From Fodinibacter sp045807225 (GTDB lineage: Bacteria > Actinomycetota > Actinomycetes > Actinomycetales > Dermatophilaceae): a stretch of 10,536 nucleotides of DNA. Where the stretch lies: the NCBI GenBank assembly GCA_045807225.1, contig JBJMHU010000026.1:1-10536 (forward strand), read 5' to 3'. The position numbers and the translations under genes are program-made. The first letter of the stretch is position 1; each line of letters starts with the position of its first letter. Shown piece by piece: positions 4,840 through 10,536 of the stretch. The notes under the pieces are model-generated. The model was not told the origin of the DNA. It worked only from the letters and a program-made list of their open reading frames with translations, and made no database searches.

Positions 4840-6003
4840 TCAGACCTTGGGTGACGACGCGTACGCGTGGCTCGCCGCCACGACCGCGGCGACGGTCTCG
4901 AGCTCCCCGGCCGTGCGCGGCCCGAACAGCATGACGAAGCCGGCGCTCAGCCGGGTGCCGGCCCAGGGGTGGAAGGCCCCCCAGCCGTGCACGACGAGGT
5001 CGGCCGCCTGAGCAGGCGGCAGGGCCAGGTGCAGCGAGCCGTCGTAGGCGGGGTGCAGGTGCGCGAACTCGCGACCCGGGGGCACCAGGTAGGCCTCGTC
5101 GGGCCCTCCACCGCCGGGCAACCGGAAGGCCCGAGCCCCGGGCACCGAGATCAGCGAGGGCGCACCGTCCACACCGGGGAGCGCCCGGGCCCGCTCGAAG
5201 AGTGCCTCCTGCAGGTCGGCAGGCGCGTTCTGCGAGAGCTGCTGCTGCGGAATCTCCCACGACACCTCCGGTGACGGCCCCGAGCGCACGGGCAGCACGG
5301 CATCCGGCAGCGTCGGCCACCTGACCCCGGTCGGCACGCCGACGACTGCCGCGCCGAACGACCGCACGTGCGCCAGGCGCTCGGCCACCCACTCGGCCAG
5401 CCGGTGCAGCGTCGGTGCGGTGATGCCGTGCCCACCCGCGTCGCGCCGGCCGACGGTCGGCGCCCCGGACGGCCCGTGCAGGTAGGCCCAGGTGCGGTCG
5501 AGCAGCTCGCGCGGGATGACCGTGTCGGTGTCACCCTGCGCCACGAAGACGGGCAGGTGGGCGAGCCGGCCGGTGTCGACGGGCACCCCCGCCTCGAACG
5601 GCAGGGTGCCGTAGAGGATCGCCGCGCCCGCGAACCGGCCGGGGTCGGCGAGCACCAGTCCGCCCGCGAACGCCGCTCCCCCGCTGAACCCGACGAGCAC
5701 CACCGGGCGCCCGGCTGGCGCCACGGCATCCAGCCAGGACCGGAACCAGCCCATCGTCGCGTGCAGCGACTCGGCGACCGGGCGGCCGATGCCGCGGTTG
5801 GCGAACCAGGCGTAGCCACCACCCTCGGCGATGGGGGCCCGCACGGCGGCGTACTCGACGCCGGCGGGCAGGTGCGCCGCGAGCGTCAGGATCTCCTGCT
5901 CGTTCGAGCCGCGGCCGTGCAGGAGCACGACCAGGGGAGCCTGCGGGTCGTCGGCGCCGTAGCGGGCGACGACGGGATCACCGAAGGTGGTGGCGTTGGT
6001 CAC
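4840..6003 (-). CDS. Alpha/beta hydrolase (phospholipase/carboxylesterase) fused to a luciferase-type DUF5519 domain
   Basis: A 387-residue protein starting at GTG 6003. The ribosome site is weak (CGGA), and it follows the reductase-like gene by 35 bp. Residues 1-212 form an alpha/beta hydrolase of the phospholipase/carboxylesterase type: LVVLLHGRGSNEQE (24-37, oxyanion region), VGFSGG with nucleophile S107, QGDTDTVIP with Asp 160, and GGHGIT with H192, a full triad. Residues about 225-380 look like the DUF5519 'luciferase' domain: FAHLHPAYDGSLHLALP (313-329), HGWGAFHP (339-346), VMLFGPRTAGELE (357-369). By name only this family is linked to luciferase; no light reaction is implied. It has no signal peptide. 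Substrate unknown; small acyl or aryl esters are plausible. The neighbouring redox gene suggests a shared small-molecule or detoxification role. Confidence 0.85.
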   Translation of the reverse strand: MTNATTFGDPVVARYGADDPQAPLVVLLHGRGSNEQEILTLAAHLPAGVEYAAVRAPIAEGGGYAWFANRGIGRPVAESLHATMGWFRSWLDAVAPAGRPVVLVGFSGGAAFAGGLVLADPGRFAGAAILYGTLPFEAGVPVDTGRLAHLPVFVAQGDTDTVIPRELLDRTWAYLHGPSGAPTVGRRDAGGHGITAPTLHRLAEWVAERLAHVRSFGAAVVGVPTGVRWPTLPDAVLPVRSGPSPEVSWEIPQQQLSQNAPADLQEALFERARALPGVDGAPSLISVPGARAFRLPGGGGPDEAYLVPPGREFAHLHPAYDGSLHLALPPAQAADLVVHGWGAFHPWAGTRLSAGFVMLFGPRTAGELETVAAVVAASHAYASSPKV

Positions 6004-6038
6004 GTTGTGTCAGTTCCGGATCCGGTCGGTCCGTCGCG

Positions 6039-6611
6039 TCAGCTGATGACGCCGAAGCCACCGGTCCAGGAGACCTTCTCGCCGGCGGCGAGGGTGATCT
6101 GCAGGAAGCCCAAGGCCTCGAGCTCACGGGCCCGAGCGAGCGAGCCGGCGTCGATGACCTTGAGGCCACCGGAGGTGACGATGCCGGCCAGCAGCGACTT
6201 CGCGTCGGCGTCGTCACCGGCGATGAGCACCGTGGTCGTGAGGTCACCGATGGAGCCCGAGGCCAGGGTGCCCGCGAAGTTGGTGTTGAACGCCTTGAGC
6301 ACCTTCGCGTCGGGCAGCGCGGCCGCGATCTCGGCAGCGGCCGAGCCGTCGGCAGCGACGGTGAGGCCGTCGAAGGTCTCGAAGTTGACCGGGTTGGTGA
6401 TGTCGACGACGACCTTCCCGGCCAGGCCCGCACCGGCGGCCGCGATGACGTCGGTGACCGCGGCGTACGGCACCGCGAGCACGACGACGTCACCGAGTTG
6501 GCCACCGAGGTCGTCGCGCCCGAGCAGGTGCACCGTGTGCCCGCCGCGCCCCGCGACAGCCGCGATGGCCTGCCCCATGTTTCCGGTTCCGACGATCGAG
6601 ATGCTTGCCAT
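6039..6611 (-). CDS. NADPH-dependent F420 reductase-like, Rossmann NAD(P)-binding protein
   Basis: A 190-residue protein. ATG at 6611 is set by AAGGAG at 6619-6624, seven bases upstream; the frame runs on to 6656 without a ribosome site. The N-terminus has the dinucleotide-binding pattern SISIVGTGNMGQAIA (G8-x-G10-x-x-G13), then HLLGRDD, DVVVLAVPYAAV (41-52), VVVDITNP (67-74), AKVLKAFNT (102-110) and VLIAGDD (128-134). This matches the F420_oxidored family, whose type enzyme passes electrons between NADPH and coenzyme F420. It is shorter than classic F420:NADP reductases (about 220 residues), so it may be a relative of unknown substrate. It is divergent from a MarR regulator and leads the operon with the hydrolase. 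An F420-type nitroreductase lies 650 bp away, which supports an F420 link. Confidence 0.82.
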   Translation of the reverse strand: MASISIVGTGNMGQAIAAVAGRGGHTVHLLGRDDLGGQLGDVVVLAVPYAAVTDVIAAAGAGLAGKVVVDITNPVNFETFDGLTVAADGSAAAEIAAALPDAKVLKAFNTNFAGTLASGSIGDLTTTVLIAGDDADAKSLLAGIVTSGGLKVIDAGSLARARELEALGFLQITLAAGEKVSWTGGFGVIS

Positions 6612-6648
6612 GGCGTTGCTCCTTGGGTTCGTGGACGTGGTTGTCGCG

Positions 6649-6662
6649 GGCACCACAGTGCC
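6649..6662. repeat. Short inverted repeat in the leader of the reductase gene
   Basis: GGCAC (6649-6653) and GTGCC (6658-6662) are exact reverse complements around four bases. It lies between the possible promoter of the reductase-like gene and its ribosome site. It may be a second regulator site or a small RNA hairpin; chance is possible at this length. Confidence 0.35.
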
Positions 6663-6672
6663 ATGCCAATGG

Positions 6673-6684
6673 TTGTTTCTACAA
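6673..6684. promoter_or_regulatory. Candidate MarR operator overlapping divergent promoters
   Basis: TTGTTTCTACAA is an interrupted palindrome (TTGT/ACAA) in one of the few AT-rich patches of the window, between the divergent reductase and marR genes. Each strand reads TTGT plus two bases, so it can double as a -35 element both ways (TTGTTT to the right, TTGTAG to the left). A repressor here would block both genes. Confidence 0.45.
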
Positions 6685-6693
6685 GTAATGCGC

Positions 6694-6699
6694 TAGTCT
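6694..6699 (+). promoter_or_regulatory. Candidate -10 element of marR, leaderless start
   Basis: TAGTCT fits the TAnnnT form of an actinobacterial -10 element. It ends seven bases before the marR ATG at 6707, and no Shine-Dalgarno precedes that ATG. Transcription would start at or next to the ATG, giving a leaderless mRNA. Confidence 0.5.
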
Positions 6700-6706
6700 G
6701 TCCACC

Positions 6707-7234
6707 ATGGAACCCCAGTGGCTGGACGCCGACGAGCGTGCCGCGTGGCTGCGGCTGTCCGCGGTCGCCGAGCTGCTCCCGGCGGCACTCGACACCCAGC
6801 TCCGGCGCGATTCCGGGCTCACGCACTTCGAGTACTTCGTGCTGGCCATGCTGTCGGAGGCCCCCGATCGCACCCTGCGGATGACGGCCCTCGCCCACCG
6901 CACCAACGGCACGCTGCCCCGCCTCTCGCACGTCGTCGCCCGCCTCGAGGACCGCGGTCTCGTGGAGCGCTTTCCCTGCCCCGAGGACCGGCGCGCGACC
7001 AATGCCCGGCTCACCTCCACCGGCTGGGGCACCCTCGTCGAGGCAGCTCCCGGCCACGTCAACGCGGTGCGCCAGCTCGTGCTCGACCCGCTCTCGCGCA
7101 CCCAGCTCGACCAGCTGTCCGCCATCGGGGAGGCCCTGCTCACCCGGCTGGACCCCGACGACCGGTTCGGCGCCCAGGCGGCTGCCCGGTCCTCGGATGC
7201 CGCGTCGGCCGCCGGGGCGTCAGTCACGCCCTGA
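6707..7234 (+). CDS. MarR family transcriptional regulator
   Basis: A 175-residue regulator. Residues 8-35 form the N-terminal dimer helix (ERAAWLRLSAVAELLPAALD), 38-53 helix LTHFEYFVLAMLSEAP, 57-83 the helix-turn-helix (LRMTALAHRTNGTLPRLSHVVARLEDRGLV), and 86-103 the wing with the conserved acidic-basic turn (PEDRRATNARLT). The rest is the C-terminal dimer helix and a disordered Ala/Ser tail. MarR proteins usually repress their own gene and a divergent neighbour and release DNA on binding a small aromatic or on oxidation. Here the neighbour is the F420-reductase-like gene, and a palindrome at 6673-6684 lies between them. C91, just before the wing, could be a redox contact, but that is speculation. 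The gene converges on the nitroreductase gene with 27 bases between. Confidence 0.93.
   Translation: MEPQWLDADERAAWLRLSAVAELLPAALDTQLRRDSGLTHFEYFVLAMLSEAPDRTLRMTALAHRTNGTLPRLSHVVARLEDRGLVERFPCPEDRRATNARLTSTGWGTLVEAAPGHVNAVRQLVLDPLSRTQLDQLSAIGEALLTRLDPDDRFGAQAAARSSDAASAAGASVTP
7215..7231. terminator. Hairpin at the end of marR
   Basis: GGGCGT (7215-7220) and ACGCCC (7226-7231) pair around five bases directly before the marR stop codon, in the narrow gap between convergent genes. GTCAG/CTGAC (7219-7223/7231-7235) offers an alternative fold. Candidate terminator only. Confidence 0.3.
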
Positions 7235-7261
7235 CACCCCGGTCGCTCGCCCGGGCGGTGC

Positions 7262-7707
7262 CTACGGTGCCCCTGCCGCTCGCACCTCCCGGCGGTGCAG
7301 TGCCACGACCGGGATCACCCTGGTCGTGCGGGTCTCGTACTCCTTGAAGCCCGGGCTCGCCGCGGTGAACTGCGCCCAGCCGGAGTCGCGCTCCGCGCCG
7401 TCGAGCACGCGGGCACGCACGGGCACCATGCCCTCCCCCGGCACCTCGATGGAGACGTCCGGGTGCGCCTGCAGGTTGTGGAACCAGGCCGGGTTGTCCG
7501 GTGCGCCCGCCTTCGAGGCAGCGACCAGCCAGGAGTCGCGGTCCTGGCGCAGTCCCATCACCGGCGTCACCCGCTGCGAGCCGGACTTGGCGCCCACATG
7601 GTGCAGCAGCACGAGGGCCCGCCCGAACCCCCGGTGCTCACCGTGCCGTCGTTGGCCCGGAACTCGTCGATGATGTTCTGGTTCCAGTCGTTCGCTCGCT
7701 CGGCCAT
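7262..7707 (-). pseudogene. F420-dependent nitroreductase / quinone reductase (DDN family), frameshifted
   Basis: ATG at 7707 follows AGGAG (7714-7718). The first frame gives MAERANDWNQNIIDEFRAND and then GTVSTGG. The rest of the family continues one frame over: FGRALVLLHHVGAKSGSQRV, TPVMG, WLVAASKAGAPDNPAWFHNLQAHP, IEVPGEG and a C-terminal TRVIPVVALHRR, ending in TAG at 7262. The break falls at a run of five C (7628-7632, five G on the coding strand). One added G restores a single 148-residue protein, the usual DDN length. These enzymes use reduced F420 to reduce nitro compounds or quinones. All recognised motifs are intact on both sides, so this is a very recent mutation or a sequencing error in a homopolymer. 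If real, only about 50 mostly N-terminal residues would be made correctly or none. Confidence 0.85.
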
Positions 7708-7810
7708 GCGGATCTCCTGACAGGACGCGGGACGTCCCCCAGCCTGACGGATCGGGCCGTCCCACGGCCAGCGGCCCCTCGCCACCCGGGTCCGGCAGGG
7801 CGGCGGGGCC

Positions 7811-7816
7811 TACATT
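7811..7816 (+). promoter_or_regulatory. Candidate -10 element of the amidase gene
   Basis: TACATT fits TAnnnT and ends six bases before the ATG at 7823, so the message may be leaderless. A GGGG just before the ATG is too close to be a normal ribosome site. No clear -35 element is seen. Confidence 0.35.
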
Positions 7817-7822
7817 CTGGGG

Positions 7823-9382
7823 ATGGACCTCGACCAGTACCTGACCTCCGACGCGACCACGCTGGCCGGCCTCGTGGCCGCGAAGGAGGTCACGGCATCC
7901 GAGCTGCTGGCCCTGGCCCGCGAGCGCTGCGACGCGGTGAACCCGGTGATCAACGCGGTCGTGATGCCGCTGACCCGGGTCGCCGACGCGCGGGCCGCCG
8001 ACCCGGGCCTCAGCGGCCCCTTCGCCGGGGTGCCGTTCCTCGTCAAGGACCTGGCGCAGGAGTACGCCGGCTTCCCGACCTCGAGCGGGTCGCGCGCCCT
8101 GGCCCACGACGTGGCCACCGAGCACGCTCTGGTGACGCGACGCTTCCTCGAGGCCGGACTGGTCATCCTGGGCAAGACCAACACCCCGGAGTTCGGTGCC
8201 AAGGGCATCACCGAGTCGGCACTCTGGGGAGTCGCCCGCAACCCCTGGGACGTCACCCGCACCCCCGGCGGTTCGTCGGGCGGGTCGGGCGCGGCGGTCG
8301 CGGCCGGCATCGTGCCGGCGGCCGGCGCCAACGACGGGGGCGGGTCCATCCGCATCCCGGCTGCGTGCAACGGCCTGGTCGGCCTGAAGACCAGCCGTGG
8401 CATCGGTCCCTACGGCCCGCAGACCGGTGAGCTGATGTTCGGCATGGTCACCCAGGGCGTCGTCTCCCGCACCGTGCGCGACAGTGCAGCCCTGCTCGAC
8501 GCGATCATCGCCCCGGATGCCGGGGCCGCCTACGAGGGTGCCCTGCCGGCGGTGCCGTTCGCCGAGGCCGTCCTCCGCGCGCCGGGCACCCTGCGGGTCG
8601 GCTACTCCAGCGCCTCGGCGATCAACGCCCACCCCGACCGCGAGGCGGTGCTCGCCGTCGAGGCCGCCGCCACCCTGCTGGCCGAGCTGGGCCACGAGGT
8701 CGAGGAGGTCAGCCCGCCGCATGACGACGAGGCGCTGGCGCGCGACTTCCTCACCATCTGGTTCGCCCAGCTCTACGCCCAGGTCGTCGACGCCAAGAAG
8801 CGGTTCGGTGCGCCGGACAGCCTCTTCGAGGCCGACTCGCTGGCCGCGGCCGAGCTCGGGCGGGCGGCCGGCATCCGGCCCCTGATCGAGGCGGTCACCA
8901 ACATCAACGCGCACACCCGGGCGCTGGCCCGCTTCCACGAGACCCACGACATCTTCCTGACGCCGACCCTGGCTCAGCCGCCGCTGGCCGTCGGGGCCCT
9001 CGACTCGTCACGATCGCTGCAGCGGGCGGCGCGGGTGGTGTCCCGCACGCGCACCGGCAGGCTGCTCTCGGCATCGGGCATGCTCGACCAGATCATCAGC
9101 GACAACCTGAGCTGGGTCCCCTACACGCAGCTCGCGAACCTCACCGGGCGCCCGGCCATCAGCGTGCCCCTGCACTGGGCCAGTGCCGGGTTACCCCTGG
9201 GGGTGCAGCTGGTGGGGCGGCTCGGGGCCGACGGTCTGCTGCTGCAGGTGGCCGCGCAGCTCGAGCAGGCGCAGCCATGGTTCCACCGCTACGCCGAGCT
9301 GGACCCGGTGCTCGACCCGGTGCTCGACCCGGTGCTCGACCTCGACCGCGCCGTCGCCGCCACGCCGGCCGCCACCGCCTGA
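7823..9382 (+). CDS. Amidase, amidase-signature family
   Basis: A 519-residue enzyme with full family length. The Ser-cisSer-Lys triad is visible: K75 in PFLVKDL, the serines of TPGGSSGGSGAA (S151/S152), and the nucleophile S175 in NDGGGSIRIPAA, followed by NGLVGLKTSRG. Supporting motifs are LGKTNTPEFG (116-125) and, near the C-terminus, TQLANLTGRPAISVPL with GLPLGVQLVGR. Such enzymes hydrolyse amides; a GatA role is unlikely because no gatC or gatB is adjacent. The residues around 'ANDGGGSIR' and the long middle insert fit the 6-aminohexanoate/aryl-amide type, but the substrate is not readable. No signal peptide is present. The C-terminus carries a DPVL triplet repeat. It stands alone, converging on the racemase gene, and is divergent from the broken nitroreductase. 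Confidence 0.95.
   Translation: MDLDQYLTSDATTLAGLVAAKEVTASELLALARERCDAVNPVINAVVMPLTRVADARAADPGLSGPFAGVPFLVKDLAQEYAGFPTSSGSRALAHDVATEHALVTRRFLEAGLVILGKTNTPEFGAKGITESALWGVARNPWDVTRTPGGSSGGSGAAVAAGIVPAAGANDGGGSIRIPAACNGLVGLKTSRGIGPYGPQTGELMFGMVTQGVVSRTVRDSAALLDAIIAPDAGAAYEGALPAVPFAEAVLRAPGTLRVGYSSASAINAHPDREAVLAVEAAATLLAELGHEVEEVSPPHDDEALARDFLTIWFAQLYAQVVDAKKRFGAPDSLFEADSLAAAELGRAAGIRPLIEAVTNINAHTRALARFHETHDIFLTPTLAQPPLAVGALDSSRSLQRAARVVSRTRTGRLLSASGMLDQIISDNLSWVPYTQLANLTGRPAISVPLHWASAGLPLGVQLVGRLGADGLLLQVAAQLEQAQPWFHRYAELDPVLDPVLDPVLDLDRAVAATPAATA
9302..9337 (+). repeat. Three tandem 12-bp repeats at the amidase C-terminus
   Basis: The unit GACCCGGTGCTC occurs three times without change (9302-9313, 9314-9325, 9326-9337), followed by a partial GACCTCGAC. 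It encodes (Asp-Pro-Val-Leu)x3, just past the catalytic domain. As 12 bp is four codons, copy changes by slippage would keep the frame. Confidence 0.95.
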
Positions 9383-9460
9383 CCGACGTGCACGACGGCC
9401 CACCTCGCGGAGCCGACTGATGAGGGTGTGCGCGACCGCAACGGCGGCCCGGCATCCGGC

Positions 9461-10189
9461 TCAGTGCCGCAGGGGGGCGCCCGCACGCTCGACGACGCGA
9501 CGGGCGAGGGCGTCGATCGAGTCGACGACCGCGGGGTCGTCGACGCCGAGGTCCTCGTGCAGCACCGAGAGCTCGGTGCACCCCAGCGCCACGCCCTCGG
9601 CACCCTGCTCGCGAAGGTGGGCCACGATGGCGTCGAAACGCTTCCGCGACACCGGCTTCCCGGCCTTCACCCCGTCGTAGATGATCGACATGACCTCGCG
9701 CTGCACCTCGGCCGAGGGGGTGAGCAGCTCCAGTCCGGCGGCGGCAGCAGCGGTGGCGTAGGTGCCCGCCAGCAGGGTGCCGTCCGTGGCCAGCACTCCC
9801 AGCCGGGTCAAACCGGGCACCGCCCGCCGCGCCGCCGCCACGGTCTCGCCCACCGTGTCGAGCACCTCGATCGAGACCGCGGCGCGCATCTGCTCGACCC
9901 ACACCACGGCCGTGTTGCACGGGATGGCGATGAAGCGCGCCCCCGCGCGTTCGAGCGCCACGGCATCCGCCACGAGCACCGGCTCGGGGCTCTCACCGTG
10001 GCCGAGGAGGAACGCCGAGCGGTCGGGGATGCTGCCGTGCTGCCAGACGAGCAGGTCGACATGGTCCTGGTCGCGGTGCGCGTCGGTGCGCTCGACGACG
10101 CGCGCCATGAAGTGCACCGTCGCCGCGGGGCCGAGACCGCCGAGCACCCCGACCGGCTCGTCACGGGCAGCGTTCTGCGGCAACGTCAT
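9461..10189 (-). CDS. Aspartate/glutamate racemase family protein
   Basis: A 242-residue enzyme. ATG at 10189 overlaps the stop of the upstream ATP-grasp gene (ATGA), so translation is coupled. The family pattern is clear: VGVLGGLGPAATVHFMARVV (13-32), HGSIPDRSAFLL (51-62), IAIPCNTAVVW with catalytic C91, GVLATDGTL (131-139), and VALGCTELSVL with the second catalytic C204. The two cysteines remove and return the alpha proton without a cofactor. Members racemise aspartate or glutamate; the LGGLGPxAT start and PCNTA are typical of the aspartate racemase branch. With an ATP-grasp ligase as partner it probably supplies D-aspartate for the cell wall, in the cytoplasm. Related hydantoin or maleate enzymes are less likely given both cysteines and the neighbour. 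Confidence 0.93.
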   Translation of the reverse strand: MTLPQNAARDEPVGVLGGLGPAATVHFMARVVERTDAHRDQDHVDLLVWQHGSIPDRSAFLLGHGESPEPVLVADAVALERAGARFIAIPCNTAVVWVEQMRAAVSIEVLDTVGETVAAARRAVPGLTRLGVLATDGTLLAGTYATAAAAAGLELLTPSAEVQREVMSIIYDGVKAGKPVSRKRFDAIVAHLREQGAEGVALGCTELSVLHEDLGVDDPAVVDSIDALARRVVERAGAPLRH

Positions 10190-10536
10190 CGGGCGACGAA
10201 GTGCGCGCGGAACTTGCGCACCTGGTTGAGGTGGTAGGCCAGGTTGTAGGCGCGGCGCTTGAGGGTGAGGTCGGGGGCGTACCAGTTCGGGTCGCTCGCC
10301 CGGCCCGCCTTCATCAGGGCCAGTGCCTTGTCGCGCAGCACCGGGTCGAGCACGTACTTCCTCACGACGTACTTGGGCACGAACGCGAACAGGTGCTCGC
10401 CCCGGGCGATCTCGACGCCGGTCAGTGCCTCGTGGCGCACCCAGTCGCGCACGTACCACTCGGAGACGTTGTTGCCGCCGGCGGTCACGTAGAAGTTGGA
10501 CCGGCCCAGGCGCACGTTGATCTCGAAGAACTTCAG
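10186..10536 (-). CDS. ATP-grasp carboxylate-amine ligase, C-terminal part (candidate D-aspartate ligase)
   Basis: The frame is open to the window edge, so the N-terminus and most of the ATP-binding domain lie to the right. The visible 116 residues begin LKFFEINVRLGRSNFYVTAG and continue GNNVSEWYVRDWV. F-E-I-N-x-R is the ATP-grasp metal-binding strand (Glu and Asn hold magnesium, Arg the phosphates). The following RSNFYVTAGGNN resembles carboxylate-amine ligases such as the enterococcal D-aspartate ligase. The rest is helical and basic (FVPKYVVRKYVLDP, YAPDLTLKRRAYNLAYH), possibly for binding a membrane-linked or nucleotide substrate. An aspartate/glutamate racemase gene overlaps its stop codon by ATGA. 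That order matches the known ligase-racemase pairing for D-Asp cross-bridges. The ligase class is well supported; the exact substrate is inferred from context. Confidence 0.72.
   Translation of the reverse strand: MKFFEINVRLGRSNFYVTAGGNNVSEWYVRDWVRHEALTGVEIARGEHLFAFVPKYVVRKYVLDPVLRDKALALMKAGRASDPNWYAPDLTLKRRAYNLAYHLNQVRKFRAHFVAR

Noticed and set aside
4355..5392. Minus-strand 345-residue frame between the patatin and hydrolase genes
   Set aside because: It overlaps two well-supported genes in other frames and is Arg/Ala/Gly-rich without motifs.
7729..7738. GGGACGTCCC palindrome as an operator
   Set aside because: A perfect 10-bp palindrome between the nitroreductase and amidase genes, but GC-rich, short and without a second copy or extension, so chance is likely.
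7708..8947. Long minus-strand frame across the amidase, joined to the nitroreductase C-terminus
   Set aside because: The amidase frame has a full catalytic triad. The antisense frame is an accidental open frame that happens to run into the real nitroreductase segment past the frameshift.
9383..9460. Terminator between amidase and racemase genes
   Set aside because: Only very short stems (for example CCGG/CCGG near the racemase end) and distant GAGCCG/CGGCTC pairing were found; none is convincing.
1..10536. Mobile element, CRISPR array, tRNA or rRNA
   Set aside because: No transposase or integrase-like protein, direct-repeat array, terminal repeats or RNA gene pattern was recognised on either strand.

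Overview
The window is GC-rich (third positions almost all G or C), shows no introns or eukaryotic signals, and carries dense short operons, ATGA gene overlaps, probable leaderless starts and a coenzyme F420-type gene group. This fits a high-GC actinomycete, most likely of the Micrococcales (Intrasporangiaceae/Dermacoccaceae-like). The taxon is inferred from gene content, not proven. No rRNA, tRNA, CRISPR array, transposase or phage gene was seen.

Layout. (1) 1-303: C-terminus of a small membrane protein, closed by a strong hairpin at 356-387. (2) 488-1045 (-): an exported GlcG/HbpS-type protein, divergent from folE (1247-1909, +), a GTP cyclohydrolase I. (3) 1943-3146 (-): a three-gene overlapping operon of a small unknown protein, an ECF-type sigma factor and a soluble zinc-finger anti-sigma factor. 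(4) 3306-4685 (+): divergent from it, a four-helix DoxX-like membrane protein and a patatin-like lipase, almost touching. (5) 4840-6611 (-): an alpha/beta hydrolase fused to a DUF5519/luciferase-type domain, preceded by an NADPH:F420-reductase-like protein, with a divergent MarR regulator (6707-7234, +). (6) 7262-7707 (-): an F420-dependent nitroreductase (DDN family) broken by a one-base frameshift. (7) 7823-9382 (+): an amidase-signature enzyme. (8) 9461-10536 (-): an ATP-grasp ligase (partial) translationally coupled to an Asp/Glu racemase.

The most interesting signal is a repeated promoter-like motif, GTAAGA(A/C)CC followed about 20 bases later by AACA. It occurs three times, in front of folE, the sigma-factor operon and the DoxX/patatin operon, and I found no GTAAGA elsewhere in the window. 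In the sigma/DoxX intergenic region two copies face each other, so their left elements form a perfect 9-bp inverted repeat. The copy facing the sigma operon ends five bases before its ATG, and that ATG has no Shine-Dalgarno, which suggests a leaderless, self-controlled transcript. This outlines a candidate regulon: the sigma factor controlling itself, folE, the membrane protein and the lipase.

The second candidate system is the ATP-grasp ligase with racemase at the right edge. It resembles the D-aspartate ligase/aspartate racemase pair that builds D-Asp cross-bridges in peptidoglycan, and it predicts the cell-wall chemistry of the organism.
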